This document shows, one piece after another, positions 16,417 to 26,170 of a DNA stretch of 64,000 nt. The translations under genes and the position numbers were made by a program. Each line of letters starts with the position of its first letter. The first letter of the stretch is position 1. This DNA comes from Hoeflea sp. BAL378 (GTDB lineage: Bacteria > Pseudomonadota > Alphaproteobacteria > Rhizobiales > Rhizobiaceae): NCBI RefSeq assembly GCF_000759435.1, contig NZ_JRJG01000008.1, positions 1 to 64,000 on the forward strand, written 5' to 3'. The notes beneath the pieces were generated by a model. The model was not told the DNA's origin, did not search any database, and saw only the letters and a program-made list of their open reading frames with translations.

Positions 16417-17796
16417 ATGACCATCAGGTTCAAACGGCGTACCGCTCTCGCAATAGGCGCGCTGGCCCTGGCTTCGGCCACCATGCTGACGCCCGCCCGT
16501 GCCGAAATGCTCGATGTCGAAAAGGACGAACTGAAACTGGGCTTCATCAAGCTCACGGACATGGCGCCGTTGGCGATCGCCTACGAGAAGGGCTATTTCG
16601 AGGACGAAGGCCTGTTCGTCACGCTCGAGCCGCAGGCGAACTGGAAGGTGCTGCTCGACCGGGTCATCACCGGCGGGCTCGACGGCGCCCACATGCTGGC
16701 CGGCCAGCCGCTGGCCGCCACCATCGGCTTCGGCACCAAGGCGCACATCGTCACCCCGTTCTCGATGGACCTCAACGGCAACGGCATCACCGTGTCCAAC
16801 GAGGTCTGGGAGTTGATGAAGCCGCATCTGGAGAAGGGGCCGGACGGCAAGCCGGTGCATCCGATCAAGGCCGAGGCCCTGAAGAAGGTCGTCGACAAGT
16901 TCAAGGCCGAGGGCCGGCCCTTCAACATGGGCATGGTGTTTCCGGTCTCCACCCACAATTACGAATTGCGCTACTGGCTGGCCTCGGGCGGCATTCACCC
17001 CGGCTTCTATTCGCCGTCCGATGCGTCCGGCCAGATCGGCGCCGATGCGCTGCTCTCGGTCACCCCACCGCCACAGATGCCGGCAACGCTCGAAGCCGGC
17101 ACGATTGACGGCTATTGCGTTGGCGAACCCTGGAACCAGGCAGCCGTGTTCAAGGGCATCGGCGTCCCGGTGATCACCGATTACGAGATCTGGAAGAACA
17201 ATCCGGAAAAGGTCTTCGGCCTGACCAAGGAATTCACCGAGAAATATCCCAACACCACGCTCGCGCTGACCAAGGCGCTGATCCGGGCGGCGAAATGGCT
17301 CGACGAGAACGACAACGCCAACCGCGCCGAAGCGGTCGAGATCCTGTCGCGCTCCGAATATGTCGGCGCCGACGCCGAAGTCATCGCCAATTCGATGACC
17401 GGCACATTCGAATATGAAAAGGGCGACAAGCGCGAGGTGCCCGATTTCAACGTCTTCTACCGGTACTACGCCACCTATCCCTACTATTCGGACGCGGTCT
17501 GGTACCTGTCGCAGATGCGCCGCTGGGGACAGATTTCCGAAGCCAGGTCGGACGAATGGTTCGATGAGACCGCCAGGTCGGTCTACCTGCCGGAGATCTA
17601 TCTCAAGGCCGCGAAAATGCTCGTCGAGGAAGGCAATGCCGACGAGGCGGACTTCCCCTGGGACACGGACGGATACCGCGCGCCGACGCCTGCCGCCGAT
17701 ATCATCGATGGCATCGCCTATGACGGCCGGAAGCCCAACGACTATCTCAAAAGCCTGACCATCGGCCTCAAGGGCGATGAAGTCGCCGGCGGCTGA
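16417..17796 (+). CDS. nrtA: Nitrate ABC transporter substrate-binding protein (NrtA/NasF type)
   Basis: A 459-residue periplasmic protein. The N-terminus [14 protein letters not shown] ending in P-A-R-A is a typical signal peptide. The mature part carries the nitrate-binding family blocks [18 protein letters not shown] and [11 protein letters not shown]. The ATG at 16417 sits seven bases after the AGGAGA box and gives the signal peptide, so I chose it over upstream in-frame codons inside the attenuator. First structural gene of the nitrate operon, controlled by RpoN and NasT. Nitrite, or less likely cyanate or bicarbonate, could be an additional ligand, but the neighbouring reductases favour nitrate. 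Confidence 0.92.
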   Translation: MTIRFKRRTALAIGALALASATMLTPARAEMLDVEKDELKLGFIKLTDMAPLAIAYEKGYFEDEGLFVTLEPQANWKVLLDRVITGGLDGAHMLAGQPLAATIGFGTKAHIVTPFSMDLNGNGITVSNEVWELMKPHLEKGPDGKPVHPIKAEALKKVVDKFKAEGRPFNMGMVFPVSTHNYELRYWLASGGIHPGFYSPSDASGQIGADALLSVTPPPQMPATLEAGTIDGYCVGEPWNQAAVFKGIGVPVITDYEIWKNNPEKVFGLTKEFTEKYPNTTLALTKALIRAAKWLDENDNANRAEAVEILSRSEYVGADAEVIANSMTGTFEYEKGDKREVPDFNVFYRYYATYPYYSDAVWYLSQMRRWGQISEARSDEWFDETARSVYLPEIYLKAAKMLVEEGNADEADFPWDTDGYRAPTPAADIIDGIAYDGRKPNDYLKSLTIGLKGDEVAGG

Positions 17797-17813
17797 GTGG
17801 TCCCTCGACGCCT

Positions 17814-17839
17814 GCGGAGCGCCAGGTCCGGCGCTCCGC
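17814..17839 (+). other. Perfect 10-pair hairpin between nrtA and nrtB
   Basis: Arms GCGGAGCGCC (17814-17823) and GGCGCTCCGC (17830-17839) enclose a six-base loop, with no T-run. Such hairpins after binding-protein genes often protect the upstream mRNA and raise binding-protein output over permease output. That role is inferred here. Confidence 0.65.
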
Positions 17840-17873
17840 CCGGGAAATCTTCTAGATCCAAGGATTTGAAACG

Positions 17874-18941
17874 ATGGCCAACGCCACCGACACTGCACAC
17901 ATCGATCTGACCGGCCGCGAGAAGGTCTTTTCCGCCATCACCAGGGCCAGCGGCTGGCTCGATGCGCTGGGCTTCTCCTGGCTGGTGCCGATCCTGCGCA
18001 TGCTCGCCGGCGACAGCCCGCGCACCCAGCTCGCTGAACTCAAGCGCGTGCTTCTCATTCCGCTCCTGGGCATCCTCGTCTTTCTGCTGGCCTGGGGCGT
18101 TCTGGCGCCAAGGGTGCAGACCTCGCTCGGCGCGGTTCCGGGTCCGGTCGAAGTCTGGGAGCAGGCGGGAAATCTCTGGGATGACCATGTGGCCGAGCGC
18201 GAGAAGGCGGCCGAATTCTATCTCCGCCAGGACCAGCGCAACGAAAAGCTGGTGGCGGCAGGCAAACAGCCGAAATTCCGCACCTATACCGGCAAGCCGA
18301 CCTATGTCGACCAGATCGTCACCTCGCTGTTCACCGTCGGCCTCGGCTTCGGCATCGCCACGCTGATTGCGGTTCCGCTGGGAATAGGCTCCGGATTGTC
18401 GCGCAGCTTCAACGGCGCCATCAATCCGCTGATCCAGATCTTCAAGCCGGTGTCGCCCTTGGCCTGGCTGCCGATCGTCACCATGATCATTTCGGCGACC
18501 TATGCCACGCCCTATGACTGGATGCCGAAGTCGCTGCTGATCTCGGCGGTCACGGTGACGCTGTGCTCGATGTGGCCGACGCTGATCAACACCGCGCTCG
18601 GCGTGGCCTCGGTCGACAAGGACCTGATGAATGTCAGCCGCGTCCTGCAACTGCCGACCTCCAGGACCATCACCCGCGTGGTGCTGCCCTCGGCGCTGCC
18701 ACTGATCTACACCGGCCTCAGGCTGTCGCTGGGCGTCGGCTGGATGGTGCTGATCGCCGCCGAAATGCTGGCGCAGAACCCCGGTCTCGGCAAGTTCGTC
18801 TGGGACGAGTTCCAGAACGGCTCGTCGCAGTCGCTGGCCAAGATCATGGTTGCGGTGCTGACCATCGGCATCATCGGCTTCATGCTCGACCGGCTGATGT
18901 TCGCGCTGCAGCGCGCCTTCACCTTCTCGGCCAACCGTTAG
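17874..18941 (+). CDS. nrtB: Nitrate ABC transporter permease (NrtB)
   Basis: A 355-residue inner-membrane permease of the binding-protein-dependent family. Residues 1-60 are polar, a first helix lies near 62-80, and a soluble stretch rich in charged residues runs to about 145. The core permease domain (about 150-345) contains the EAA-type loop V-D-K-D-L-M-N-V-S-R-V-L-Q-L-P and the conserved G-W-M-V-L-I-A-A-E-M-L. It is longer at the N-terminus than cyanobacterial NrtB. It lies between the binding protein and the ATPase gene, which starts nine bases after its stop. Confidence 0.9.
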   Translation: MANATDTAHIDLTGREKVFSAITRASGWLDALGFSWLVPILRMLAGDSPRTQLAELKRVLLIPLLGILVFLLAWGVLAPRVQTSLGAVPGPVEVWEQAGNLWDDHVAEREKAAEFYLRQDQRNEKLVAAGKQPKFRTYTGKPTYVDQIVTSLFTVGLGFGIATLIAVPLGIGSGLSRSFNGAINPLIQIFKPVSPLAWLPIVTMIISATYATPYDWMPKSLLISAVTVTLCSMWPTLINTALGVASVDKDLMNVSRVLQLPTSRTITRVVLPSALPLIYTGLRLSLGVGWMVLIAAEMLAQNPGLGKFVWDEFQNGSSQSLAKIMVAVLTIGIIGFMLDRLMFALQRAFTFSANR

Positions 18942-18950
18942 GGGGATGGG

Positions 18951-20711
18951 ATGACTATTCTCGAAATATCAGGCCTGTCGAAATCCTTTGGCGAGGGCGC
19001 CGGCCGCACCGAAGTGCTCAGCAACATCAACCTCAAGGTGGCCGAGGGCGAATTCATCGCCATCGTCGGCTTCTCCGGATCTGGCAAGACCACGCTGATC
19101 TCGCTCTTGGCCGGGCTGATCAAGCCGGATCTGGGCGGGGTGATCTTCCGGGGCCACGAGGTCGACAGCCCGGGACCGGAGCGCGGCGTGGTGTTCCAGT
19201 CCTACTCGCTGATGCCGTGGATGACGGTTGCGGGCAATGTCGGCCTGGCGGTCGACAGCGTGTTCAGGAAAAAGTCCCGCGCCGAGCGGGGGCAAATCGT
19301 CGACAGATACATCGACATGGTTGGGCTCGGCCATGCCCGCGACCGCAAGCCGGCCGAACTGTCGGGCGGCATGCGGCAGCGGGTGGCCGTCGCCCGGGCG
19401 CTGGCCATGCAGCCCGAGGTGCTGCTGCTCGACGAGCCGCTGTCGGCGCTCGACGCGCTCACCCGGGCCAAATTGCAGGACGAGCTGGCCGACATCTGCC
19501 AGAAGGAAAAGAAGACCATCATTCTGATCACCAATGATGTCGACGAGGCCATTCTCCTGGCCGACCGGATCATCCCGCTCAAGCCAGGCCCGAACGCCAC
19601 GCTGGGACCGGATTTCCGGGTCGACATCGCCCGGCCGCGCGACCGCGCCGGGATGAACTCGGACGAGGATTTCATCCGGCTTCGCGGCGAGATCACCAGC
19701 TATCTGATGGAGGTGGGCGCCGAGCGCGGCTCCGAAGCCGAACGCACCATCGTGCTGCCCAACATCGTGCCGATGTCGCTCGGCAGGGAGAGGCTCCCCA
19801 AGGCCTATGTCGAGGCGTCGACCGCAGTGAGGGCCGACAGTTTCCTGGAGTTCAGCCAGCTCAAGAAGGTCTATCCGACGCCCAAGGGACCGCTGACGGT
19901 CGTCGACGGCTTCGAGATGAAGATGAAGAAGGGCGAGTTCACCACGCTGATCGGCCATTCCGGCTGCGGCAAGTCGACGGTGCTGTCGATGGTCGCCGGC
20001 CTCAATCCGATCACCGAAGGGGCGATCATTCTCGACGGGCGTCACATCACCCAGGCCGGGCCCGACCGCGCCGTGGTGTTCCAGGCGCCGTCGCTGATGC
20101 CATGGCTGACGGCCTACGAGAATGTGGCGCTCGGCGTCGACCGGGTCTATCCCCATGCGTCGAAGGCCGAGCGCAACGACGTGGTGGAATACTATCTGCA
20201 GCGCGTCGGCCTGCTCGACTCCATGCACCGCCCGGCGCTCGACCTTTCCAACGGCATGAAGCAGCGCGTCGGCATTGCGCGGGCCTTCGCGCTGTCGCCG
20301 AAGCTGCTGCTGCTCGACGAACCCTTCGGCATGCTCGACAGCCTGACCCGCTGGGAATTGCAGGACGTGCTGATGGATGTCTGGAAGCGCACGCAGGTCA
20401 CCGCCATCTGCGTCACCCACGATGTCGACGAAGCCATCCTGCTGGCCGACCGGGTGGTGATGATGTCGAACGGGCCGAACGCCCGCATCGGCAACATCAT
20501 GGCGGTGGATCTGGAGCGTCCGCGTTCGCGCAAGGCGCTGCTCAATCACCCCGATTACTACGCCTATCGGGAAGAGCTGCTCGAATTCCTCGCGGCCTAT
20601 GAAGGCGGGGCGAACCCGTCCCAGCTCCAGTTGAAATCCATCTCAGAAAAACGGTCCGCACGCGTCGCCCGCCAGAAAAGCGCGGCTGCCCGTCTGACCG
20701 CAGCGGAGTAA
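18951..20711 (+). CDS. Nitrate ABC transporter ATP-binding protein with two fused ATPase domains
   Basis: A 586-residue protein holding two complete ABC ATPase domains in tandem. Domain 1 has Walker [10 protein letters not shown] (40-48), the signature LSGG starting at residue 137, and Walker B LLLDEP. Domain 2 has Walker [10 protein letters not shown] starting at residue 335, a variant signature L-S-N-G-M and Walker [12 protein letters not shown]. Both resemble the NrtC/NrtD nitrate subfamily. In cyanobacteria the two ATPases are separate, and NrtC carries an NrtA-like tail instead. Here one chain probably supplies both nucleotide sites to the NrtB pair. The LSNGM signature is also seen in nitrate-type ATPases, so it need not mean inactivity. 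It starts nine bases after nrtB and ends four bases before nirB. Confidence 0.9.
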   Translation: MTILEISGLSKSFGEGAGRTEVLSNINLKVAEGEFIAIVGFSGSGKTTLISLLAGLIKPDLGGVIFRGHEVDSPGPERGVVFQSYSLMPWMTVAGNVGLAVDSVFRKKSRAERGQIVDRYIDMVGLGHARDRKPAELSGGMRQRVAVARALAMQPEVLLLDEPLSALDALTRAKLQDELADICQKEKKTIILITNDVDEAILLADRIIPLKPGPNATLGPDFRVDIARPRDRAGMNSDEDFIRLRGEITSYLMEVGAERGSEAERTIVLPNIVPMSLGRERLPKAYVEASTAVRADSFLEFSQLKKVYPTPKGPLTVVDGFEMKMKKGEFTTLIGHSGCGKSTVLSMVAGLNPITEGAIILDGRHITQAGPDRAVVFQAPSLMPWLTAYENVALGVDRVYPHASKAERNDVVEYYLQRVGLLDSMHRPALDLSNGMKQRVGIARAFALSPKLLLLDEPFGMLDSLTRWELQDVLMDVWKRTQVTAICVTHDVDEAILLADRVVMMSNGPNARIGNIMAVDLERPRSRKALLNHPDYYAYREELLEFLAAYEGGANPSQLQLKSISEKRSARVARQKSAAARLTAAE

Positions 20712-20715
20712 TCCC

Positions 20716-23169
20716 ATGACCGAGAAACAGAAGCTTGTCGTCATCGGCAATGGCATGGCGCCGGGACGGATGCTCGAGCACCTGTTCGAAGCGGCGCCGG
20801 ACGCCTTCGACGTGACCATTTTCAACGCCGAACCGCGCGTCAATTATGACCGCATCATGCTGTCGCCGGTGCTGTCGGGCGAGAAGAGCTTTGAAGACAT
20901 CATCATCCATGGCGATGGCTGGTACATCGAACACGGCGTGATGCTCTACAAGGGCCACAAGGTGGTGGAGATCGACCGGCAGGCAAAGACCGTCAGGTCA
21001 GAGCACGGCGAAGTGGCGAGCTATGACAAGCTGGTCATCGCCACCGGCTCGGCGCCGTTCATCATTCCCGTTCCCGGCCACAATCTGCCCGGCGTGCTGA
21101 CCTACCGCGATCTCGACGATGTCGATGCGATGCTGCTTGCGGCGCAATCGCGCGGCAAGGCCGTCGTCATCGGCGGCGGTCTGCTGGGCCTCGAAGCCGC
21201 GGCGGGCCTCAAGGAACGGGGCATGGATGTCACCGTCATCCACCTGATGCCGACGCTGATGGAGCGTCAGCTCGATCCCGCCGCCGGCTACCTGCTCGAG
21301 CGCGAACTTGAAAGCCGCGGCATCAGGGTCATCACCAGGGCCAGCACCAAGAAGATCCTCGGCGAGACACGGGTCGAGGGCATCGAGCTGGAGGACGGTA
21401 CTGTGATCCCGGCGACGCTGGTGGTCATGGCCGTCGGCATCAGGCCGAGCGCCGCCCTGGCCAAGGAGGCCGGGCTTTCCGTCAATCGCGGCATCGTCGT
21501 CAACGACAGCATGCAGACCAGCGACCCCGATATCTACGCGCTCGGCGAATGCGTCGAGGTCAACGGCAATGTCTACGGCCTGGTCGCCCCGCTCTACCAG
21601 ATGGCGGAGGTGGCAGCCTCCCATCTCACCGGCGATAATTCCCGGCGTTTCGTCGAGACCTCGACGGCGACCAAGCTCAAGGTCACCGGCATCAATCTCT
21701 ATTCGGTCGGCGATTTCACGGAGGCTGAGGACCGAGAGGAGATCGTGCTGCGCGATGCCGCGGCCGGCGTCTACAAGCGGCTGGTGCTCAAGGACAACCG
21801 CATCCTCGGCGTGGTGCTCTATGGCGAGACCGCCGATGGCGCCTGGTTCTTCGATCATCTGAAAAAACAGACCGACATCTCGGAGATGCGCGAGACCCTG
21901 ATCTTTGGCCAGGCCTATCAGGGAGGGTCCCAACTGGACCCTATGGCGGCCGTTGCAGCCTTGCCGGATAATGCGGAAATCTGCGGCTGCAACGGCGTGT
22001 GCAAGGGAAAGATCACCGGCGCCATCACCTCCAGGGGCCTCAAGGGGCTCGACGATGTCCGGGCCCACACGAAAGCGTCGGCCTCCTGCGGCACCTGCAC
22101 CGGCCTGGTCGAGCAATTGCTGTCGCTGACCCTGGGCGACGCCTACAATCCGGCCGCTGTGACGCCGATGTGCGGATGCACCGGGCTTGGTCATGACGAT
22201 GTGCGCCGCCTGATCAAGGCGAAAGAGTTGAAGACCATTCCGGCGGTGATGCAGGAGCTCGAATGGACCACCTCCTGCGGCTGCGCCAAATGCCGTCCGG
22301 CGCTCAACTATTATCTGGTCTGCGACTGGCCGGACGAATATGCCGACGACTACCAGTCGCGCTTCATCAACGAGCGCGTCCACGCCAACATCCAGAAGGA
22401 CGGCACCTATTCTGTGGTGCCGCGGATGTGGGGCGGCATGACCTCGTCAAAAGAGCTGCGCGCCATCGCCGATGTCGTCGACAAGTTCAACATTCCGGCG
22501 GTCAAATGCACCGGCGGCCAGCGCATCGACATGCTCGGCATCCGCAAGGAGGACCTGCCCGCGGTCTGGGCCGATCTCGGCAAGGCCGGCTTCGTCTCGG
22601 GCCAGGCCTATGCCAAGGGCCTGCGCACCGTCAAAACCTGCGTCGGCACCGACTGGTGCCGCTTCGGCACCCAGGATTCCACCGGCCTCGGAATCAAGCT
22701 TGAGAAGTTCATGTGGGGCTCGTGGACCCCGGCGAAGCTGAAAATGGCGGTCTCCGGCTGCCCGCGCAATTGCTCGGAAGCCACCTGCAAGGACATCGGC
22801 GTCATCTGCGTCGATTCGGGCTATGACATCCATTTCGCCGGCGCCGCCGGTCTCGACATTAAGGGCACGGAGGTCCTCGGCCACGTGAAGACCGAGGACG
22901 AGGTGATGGAACATGTCGTGGCGCTGGCACAGATGTACCGCGAGCAGGGCCGCTATCTCGAGCGCATCTACAAATGGGCCAAGCGCATCGGCCTGGATGA
23001 GATCCGCCGCCAGATCATGGACGAGCCCGACAGGCGCAAGGCCTATTACGACCGCTTCGTCTTCAGCCAGAAATTCGCCCAGGTCGATCCCTGGTCCGAG
23101 CGTGTCTCGGGCAAGGACAAGCACGAGTTCAACCCGATGGCGACACTCACACTGGAGGCGGCGGAATGA
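20716..23169 (+). CDS. nirB: Assimilatory nitrite reductase large subunit, NAD(P)H-dependent
   Basis: An 817-residue cytoplasmic enzyme reducing nitrite to ammonium with NAD(P)H. The order is: an FAD/NAD(P) oxidoreductase domain (about 1-300, with the N-terminal V-V-I-G-N-G-M-A and the second motif V-V-I-G-G-G-L-L-G-L-E-A); two BFD-like iron-sulfur regions with C-G-C-N-G-V-C-K-G and C-G-C-A-K-C; then the siroheme/[4Fe-4S] domain. The cluster cysteines C642, C648, C682 and C686 keep the C-x5-C and C-x3-C spacing of sulfite/nitrite reductases. The stop overlaps the nirD start (ATGA). In Paracoccus the equivalent protein also supplies electrons to nitrate reductase, which is plausible here. Confidence 0.94.
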   Translation: MTEKQKLVVIGNGMAPGRMLEHLFEAAPDAFDVTIFNAEPRVNYDRIMLSPVLSGEKSFEDIIIHGDGWYIEHGVMLYKGHKVVEIDRQAKTVRSEHGEVASYDKLVIATGSAPFIIPVPGHNLPGVLTYRDLDDVDAMLLAAQSRGKAVVIGGGLLGLEAAAGLKERGMDVTVIHLMPTLMERQLDPAAGYLLERELESRGIRVITRASTKKILGETRVEGIELEDGTVIPATLVVMAVGIRPSAALAKEAGLSVNRGIVVNDSMQTSDPDIYALGECVEVNGNVYGLVAPLYQMAEVAASHLTGDNSRRFVETSTATKLKVTGINLYSVGDFTEAEDREEIVLRDAAAGVYKRLVLKDNRILGVVLYGETADGAWFFDHLKKQTDISEMRETLIFGQAYQGGSQLDPMAAVAALPDNAEICGCNGVCKGKITGAITSRGLKGLDDVRAHTKASASCGTCTGLVEQLLSLTLGDAYNPAAVTPMCGCTGLGHDDVRRLIKAKELKTIPAVMQELEWTTSCGCAKCRPALNYYLVCDWPDEYADDYQSRFINERVHANIQKDGTYSVVPRMWGGMTSSKELRAIADVVDKFNIPAVKCTGGQRIDMLGIRKEDLPAVWADLGKAGFVSGQAYAKGLRTVKTCVGTDWCRFGTQDSTGLGIKLEKFMWGSWTPAKLKMAVSGCPRNCSEATCKDIGVICVDSGYDIHFAGAAGLDIKGTEVLGHVKTEDEVMEHVVALAQMYREQGRYLERIYKWAKRIGLDEIRRQIMDEPDRRKAYYDRFVFSQKFAQVDPWSERVSGKDKHEFNPMATLTLEAAE

Positions 23170-23498
23170 ACGCGATGACGCAGACATGGGTCAAGGTCGG
23201 CAGGATCGGCGATATTCCGCGGCGCGGCGCGCGCTGCGTCAAGAATGGCGACATGAGCATCGCCATCTTCCGCACAGCCGACGACCGGGTGTTCGCCCTG
23301 GAGGACAAATGCCCGCACAGGAACGGTCCCCTGAGCCAGGGCATCGTCCATGACGGCTGCGTCACCTGTCCCTTGCACAATTGGGTGATCAGCCTCGAAA
23401 CCGGCGCGGCTCAGGGAGCCGACGAGGGACAGACGCTGTCGATCCCGGTCCGGCTCGAAGGCGACGAGATCGTCCTCGGCATTGGCGGCCTGGCATGA
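23166..23498 (+). CDS. nirD: Nitrite reductase small subunit, Rieske-type (NirD/NasG)
   Basis: A 110-residue Rieske [2Fe-2S] protein with C-P-H-R-N-G and C-P-L-H-N-W, the full C-x-H and C-x2-H ligand set, unlike enteric NirD which has lost it. It overlaps nirB by four bases and nasA by four bases, so all three should be made together. In Paracoccus denitrificans a Rieske ferredoxin at this position (NasG) carries electrons between the NADH-oxidising nitrite reductase and nitrate reductase. The retained ligands suggest the same role here. ATG at 23166; a second ATG four codons later is possible. Confidence 0.9.
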   Translation: MNAMTQTWVKVGRIGDIPRRGARCVKNGDMSIAIFRTADDRVFALEDKCPHRNGPLSQGIVHDGCVTCPLHNWVISLETGAAQGADEGQTLSIPVRLEGDEIVLGIGGLA

Positions 23499-26170
23499 GC
23501 GACAGTCCGGCCCCGACTGTCAAGACGACATGCCCCTATTGCGGGGTGGGCTGTGGCGTTCTGGCGACCCTGGAGGAGGGCGGCGCCGTCACCATCAAGG
23601 GCGACCCGGACCACCCCGCAAACCTTGGCCGCCTGTGCTCCAAGGGTTCGGCGCTCGGCGAGACCATCGATCTCGACGGGCGCCTGCTCACTCCGGAAAT
23701 CGCGGGCGACCGCGCCACCTGGGATGAGGCGCTGGACCTCGTCGCCTCGAAATTTGCGCAGGCAATCGCCGAACACGGACCCGACAGCGTCGCCTTCTAT
23801 GTCTCGGGCCAGCTCCTGACCGAGGATTATTACGTCGCCAACAAGCTGATGAAAGGTTTTATCGGCTCGGCCAATATCGACACCAATTCGCGGCTGTGCA
23901 TGGCGTCATCGGTCGCCGGTCACCGCCGCGCCTTCGGCTCCGACACGGTGCCGGGCACCTATGAGGATCTGGAGCTTGCCGATCTCGTGGTGCTGACCGG
24001 GTCCAATCTCGCCTGGTGCCACCCGGTTCTCTACCAGCGCATCGCGGCCGCCAAGGCCGCGCGTCCGGAGATGCGGGTTGTGTTGATCGATCCGCGCCGC
24101 ACCATGACCGCCGATATCGCCGATCTGCATCTGGCGATTGCGCCCGACGGCGATGTCGGCCTGTTTCTCGGGCTGCTGGCCCACCTTGCGGACAACGGCT
24201 TTGTCGACGCGGCCTATGTCGGCGCGTTCACCACCGGCCTAGAGGATGCCCTGGCCATCGCGCGCGCGCAGGATCTGGCCGGCCTGGTCTCGCAGACCGG
24301 GTTGCCTGTGGCCGAGCTCGAGGCGTTCTTGGCGCTGTGGGCGGCAAGCGAAAAAGTGGTCACGGTCTACAGCCAGGGCGTGAACCAGTCCTTGTCCGGC
24401 ACGGACAAGGTCAACGCCATCATCAATTGCCACCTGGCAACCGGCCGCATCGGCAGGCCCGGCATGGGGCCGTTTTCCGTGACCGGCCAGCCCAACGCCA
24501 TGGGCGGCCGCGAAGTCGGCGGCCTCGCCACCACGTTGGCGGCCCACATGGACATCGAAAACCCCGCGCACCGCGACCGGGTCCAGCGCTTCTGGAAATC
24601 GCCGGTCATCGCCACGAAGCCCGGTCTCAAGGCGGTCGACCTGTTCGAGGCGGTGGGCGACGGGCGGATCAAGGCGCTCTGGATCATGGCCACCAACCCG
24701 GTCGATTCGATGCCGGACGCAAGTGCGGTCGAGGCGGCGCTCAAAGCCTGCCCCTTCGTGGTCGTCTCCGACCTGATGGCCGAGACCGACACGATCCGGC
24801 ATGCGCATGTCAGACTGCCGTCGCTGGGATGGGGCGAGAAGGACGGCACGGTGACCAATTCCGAACGCCGCATCTCGCGCCAGCGCGCCTTCCTGCCAGC
24901 ACCAGGCGAGGCGAAGGCCGACTGGTGGCAGATGGCTCAAGTGGGCAAGCGCATGGGCCATGGCAAGGCGTTCGATTTTGCCAATGCCGCGTCCATCCTG
25001 CGCGAATACGCCGCCCAGACCGCGTTCGAGAATGATGGCGCGCGCGACCTCGATATCGGCGCCTGCGCCGGCATGGACGACGATGCCTATGAGGCGCTCG
25101 CCCCCTTCCAGTGGCCGAGACCGGCGGATCAGCCGGATCCGGCAACCGGGACGCGTTTTTTCGCCAAGGGCGGCTTTTTCACCAAGGACCGGCTGGCGCG
25201 GTTTGTAGCGGTCGAGCCGGCGCGCCAGGGAAGTGCGTCCGCCGATTTTCGCTTCACGCTCAACACCGGCCGGGTTCGCGACCATTGGCACACGATGACA
25301 CGCACCGGCAAAAGCGCCCGCCTGTCGGTTCATGTCACCGAGCCGTTCGTTGAAATTCATCCACGTGACGCCCAGGCGCTCGGAATAGAAGCTGAAGATC
25401 TGATGCGGGTGACGAGCGTGCGCGGCGAGATCATCGTCCGGTCGCTGATCACCGATCGGCAGCGGCAAGGCAGCCTCTTCGTGCCGATGCACTGGACCGA
25501 TCAATGGGCGTCGGGCGCCCGTGTCGACCGGCTGGTGGCGCCCGAGGTCGATCCGGTCTCCGGGCAGCCGGCGTTGAAGGTCACGTCCGCGGGGGCCACG
25601 AGGTTCGAGGCGAGCCTCCATGGCTTCGTTGTCAGTCGCGTCAAGCCGGTCATGCATCATGCGGATTACTGGGCCGTCGCGCGCGCGCAGGGCGGTTGGC
25701 GCGCCGAGTTCGCGATGGCCCAAGCCCCCACGGCGATCCAGGAGTTCATCTACGCCCTGCTGGGCCTCGATCCGGCGACGCCGCTGTTGTCGTTCACCGA
25801 CCCCAGGGGCGGACTGACCCGGCACGCCGCCTTTGACGGGGTTCACCTGGCAGGTGCGGTCTATCTGTCGGAGCGGCCGGTGGCTGTGTCGCGTAGCTGG
25901 GCCGTTGACCAGCTCGACCAGGAGTTCGCCAACCTGTCGTCACGCTGGCGGGTGATCGCCGGGCGCCCGGCCAATGATATGCCGGACAAGGGCGCCATCG
26001 TCTGCGCCTGCATGAATGTCGGCATCAATGACATTGTCGGCGCCATCCGCGGCGGCTGCGCCAGCCTCGACGCCATTGCCGGCACCACCGCCGCCGGCAC
26101 CAATTGCGGCTCCTGCAAAGCGGAGATCAAGGTCATTCTCGATGAACATCAGATCCTTGCAGCGGAATAG
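23495..26170 (+). CDS. nasA: Assimilatory nitrate reductase catalytic subunit (NasA/NasC)
   Basis: An 891-residue molybdopterin enzyme reducing nitrate to nitrite in the cytoplasm. The N-terminal [4Fe-4S] site is C13, C16, C20 and C48 (C-P-Y-C-G-V-G-C). The molybdopterin-dinucleotide domains follow, with typical stretches such as G-R-I-G-R-P-G-M-G-P-F and T-G-R-V-R-D-H-W-H-T-M-T-R-T. A C-terminal BFD-like iron-sulfur module has C837, C839, C871 and C874. The absence of a signal peptide agrees with an assimilatory role. The ATG at 23495 overlaps the nirD stop; an earlier in-frame start lies inside nirD and adds unrelated sequence. No separate flavoprotein donor gene is present, so electrons probably come through NirB/NirD. 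Confidence 0.94.
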   Translation: MSDSPAPTVKTTCPYCGVGCGVLATLEEGGAVTIKGDPDHPANLGRLCSKGSALGETIDLDGRLLTPEIAGDRATWDEALDLVASKFAQAIAEHGPDSVAFYVSGQLLTEDYYVANKLMKGFIGSANIDTNSRLCMASSVAGHRRAFGSDTVPGTYEDLELADLVVLTGSNLAWCHPVLYQRIAAAKAARPEMRVVLIDPRRTMTADIADLHLAIAPDGDVGLFLGLLAHLADNGFVDAAYVGAFTTGLEDALAIARAQDLAGLVSQTGLPVAELEAFLALWAASEKVVTVYSQGVNQSLSGTDKVNAIINCHLATGRIGRPGMGPFSVTGQPNAMGGREVGGLATTLAAHMDIENPAHRDRVQRFWKSPVIATKPGLKAVDLFEAVGDGRIKALWIMATNPVDSMPDASAVEAALKACPFVVVSDLMAETDTIRHAHVRLPSLGWGEKDGTVTNSERRISRQRAFLPAPGEAKADWWQMAQVGKRMGHGKAFDFANAASILREYAAQTAFENDGARDLDIGACAGMDDDAYEALAPFQWPRPADQPDPATGTRFFAKGGFFTKDRLARFVAVEPARQGSASADFRFTLNTGRVRDHWHTMTRTGKSARLSVHVTEPFVEIHPRDAQALGIEAEDLMRVTSVRGEIIVRSLITDRQRQGSLFVPMHWTDQWASGARVDRLVAPEVDPVSGQPALKVTSAGATRFEASLHGFVVSRVKPVMHHADYWAVARAQGGWRAEFAMAQAPTAIQEFIYALLGLDPATPLLSFTDPRGGLTRHAAFDGVHLAGAVYLSERPVAVSRSWAVDQLDQEFANLSSRWRVIAGRPANDMPDKGAIVCACMNVGINDIVGAIRGGCASLDAIAGTTAAGTNCGSCKAEIKVILDEHQILAAE

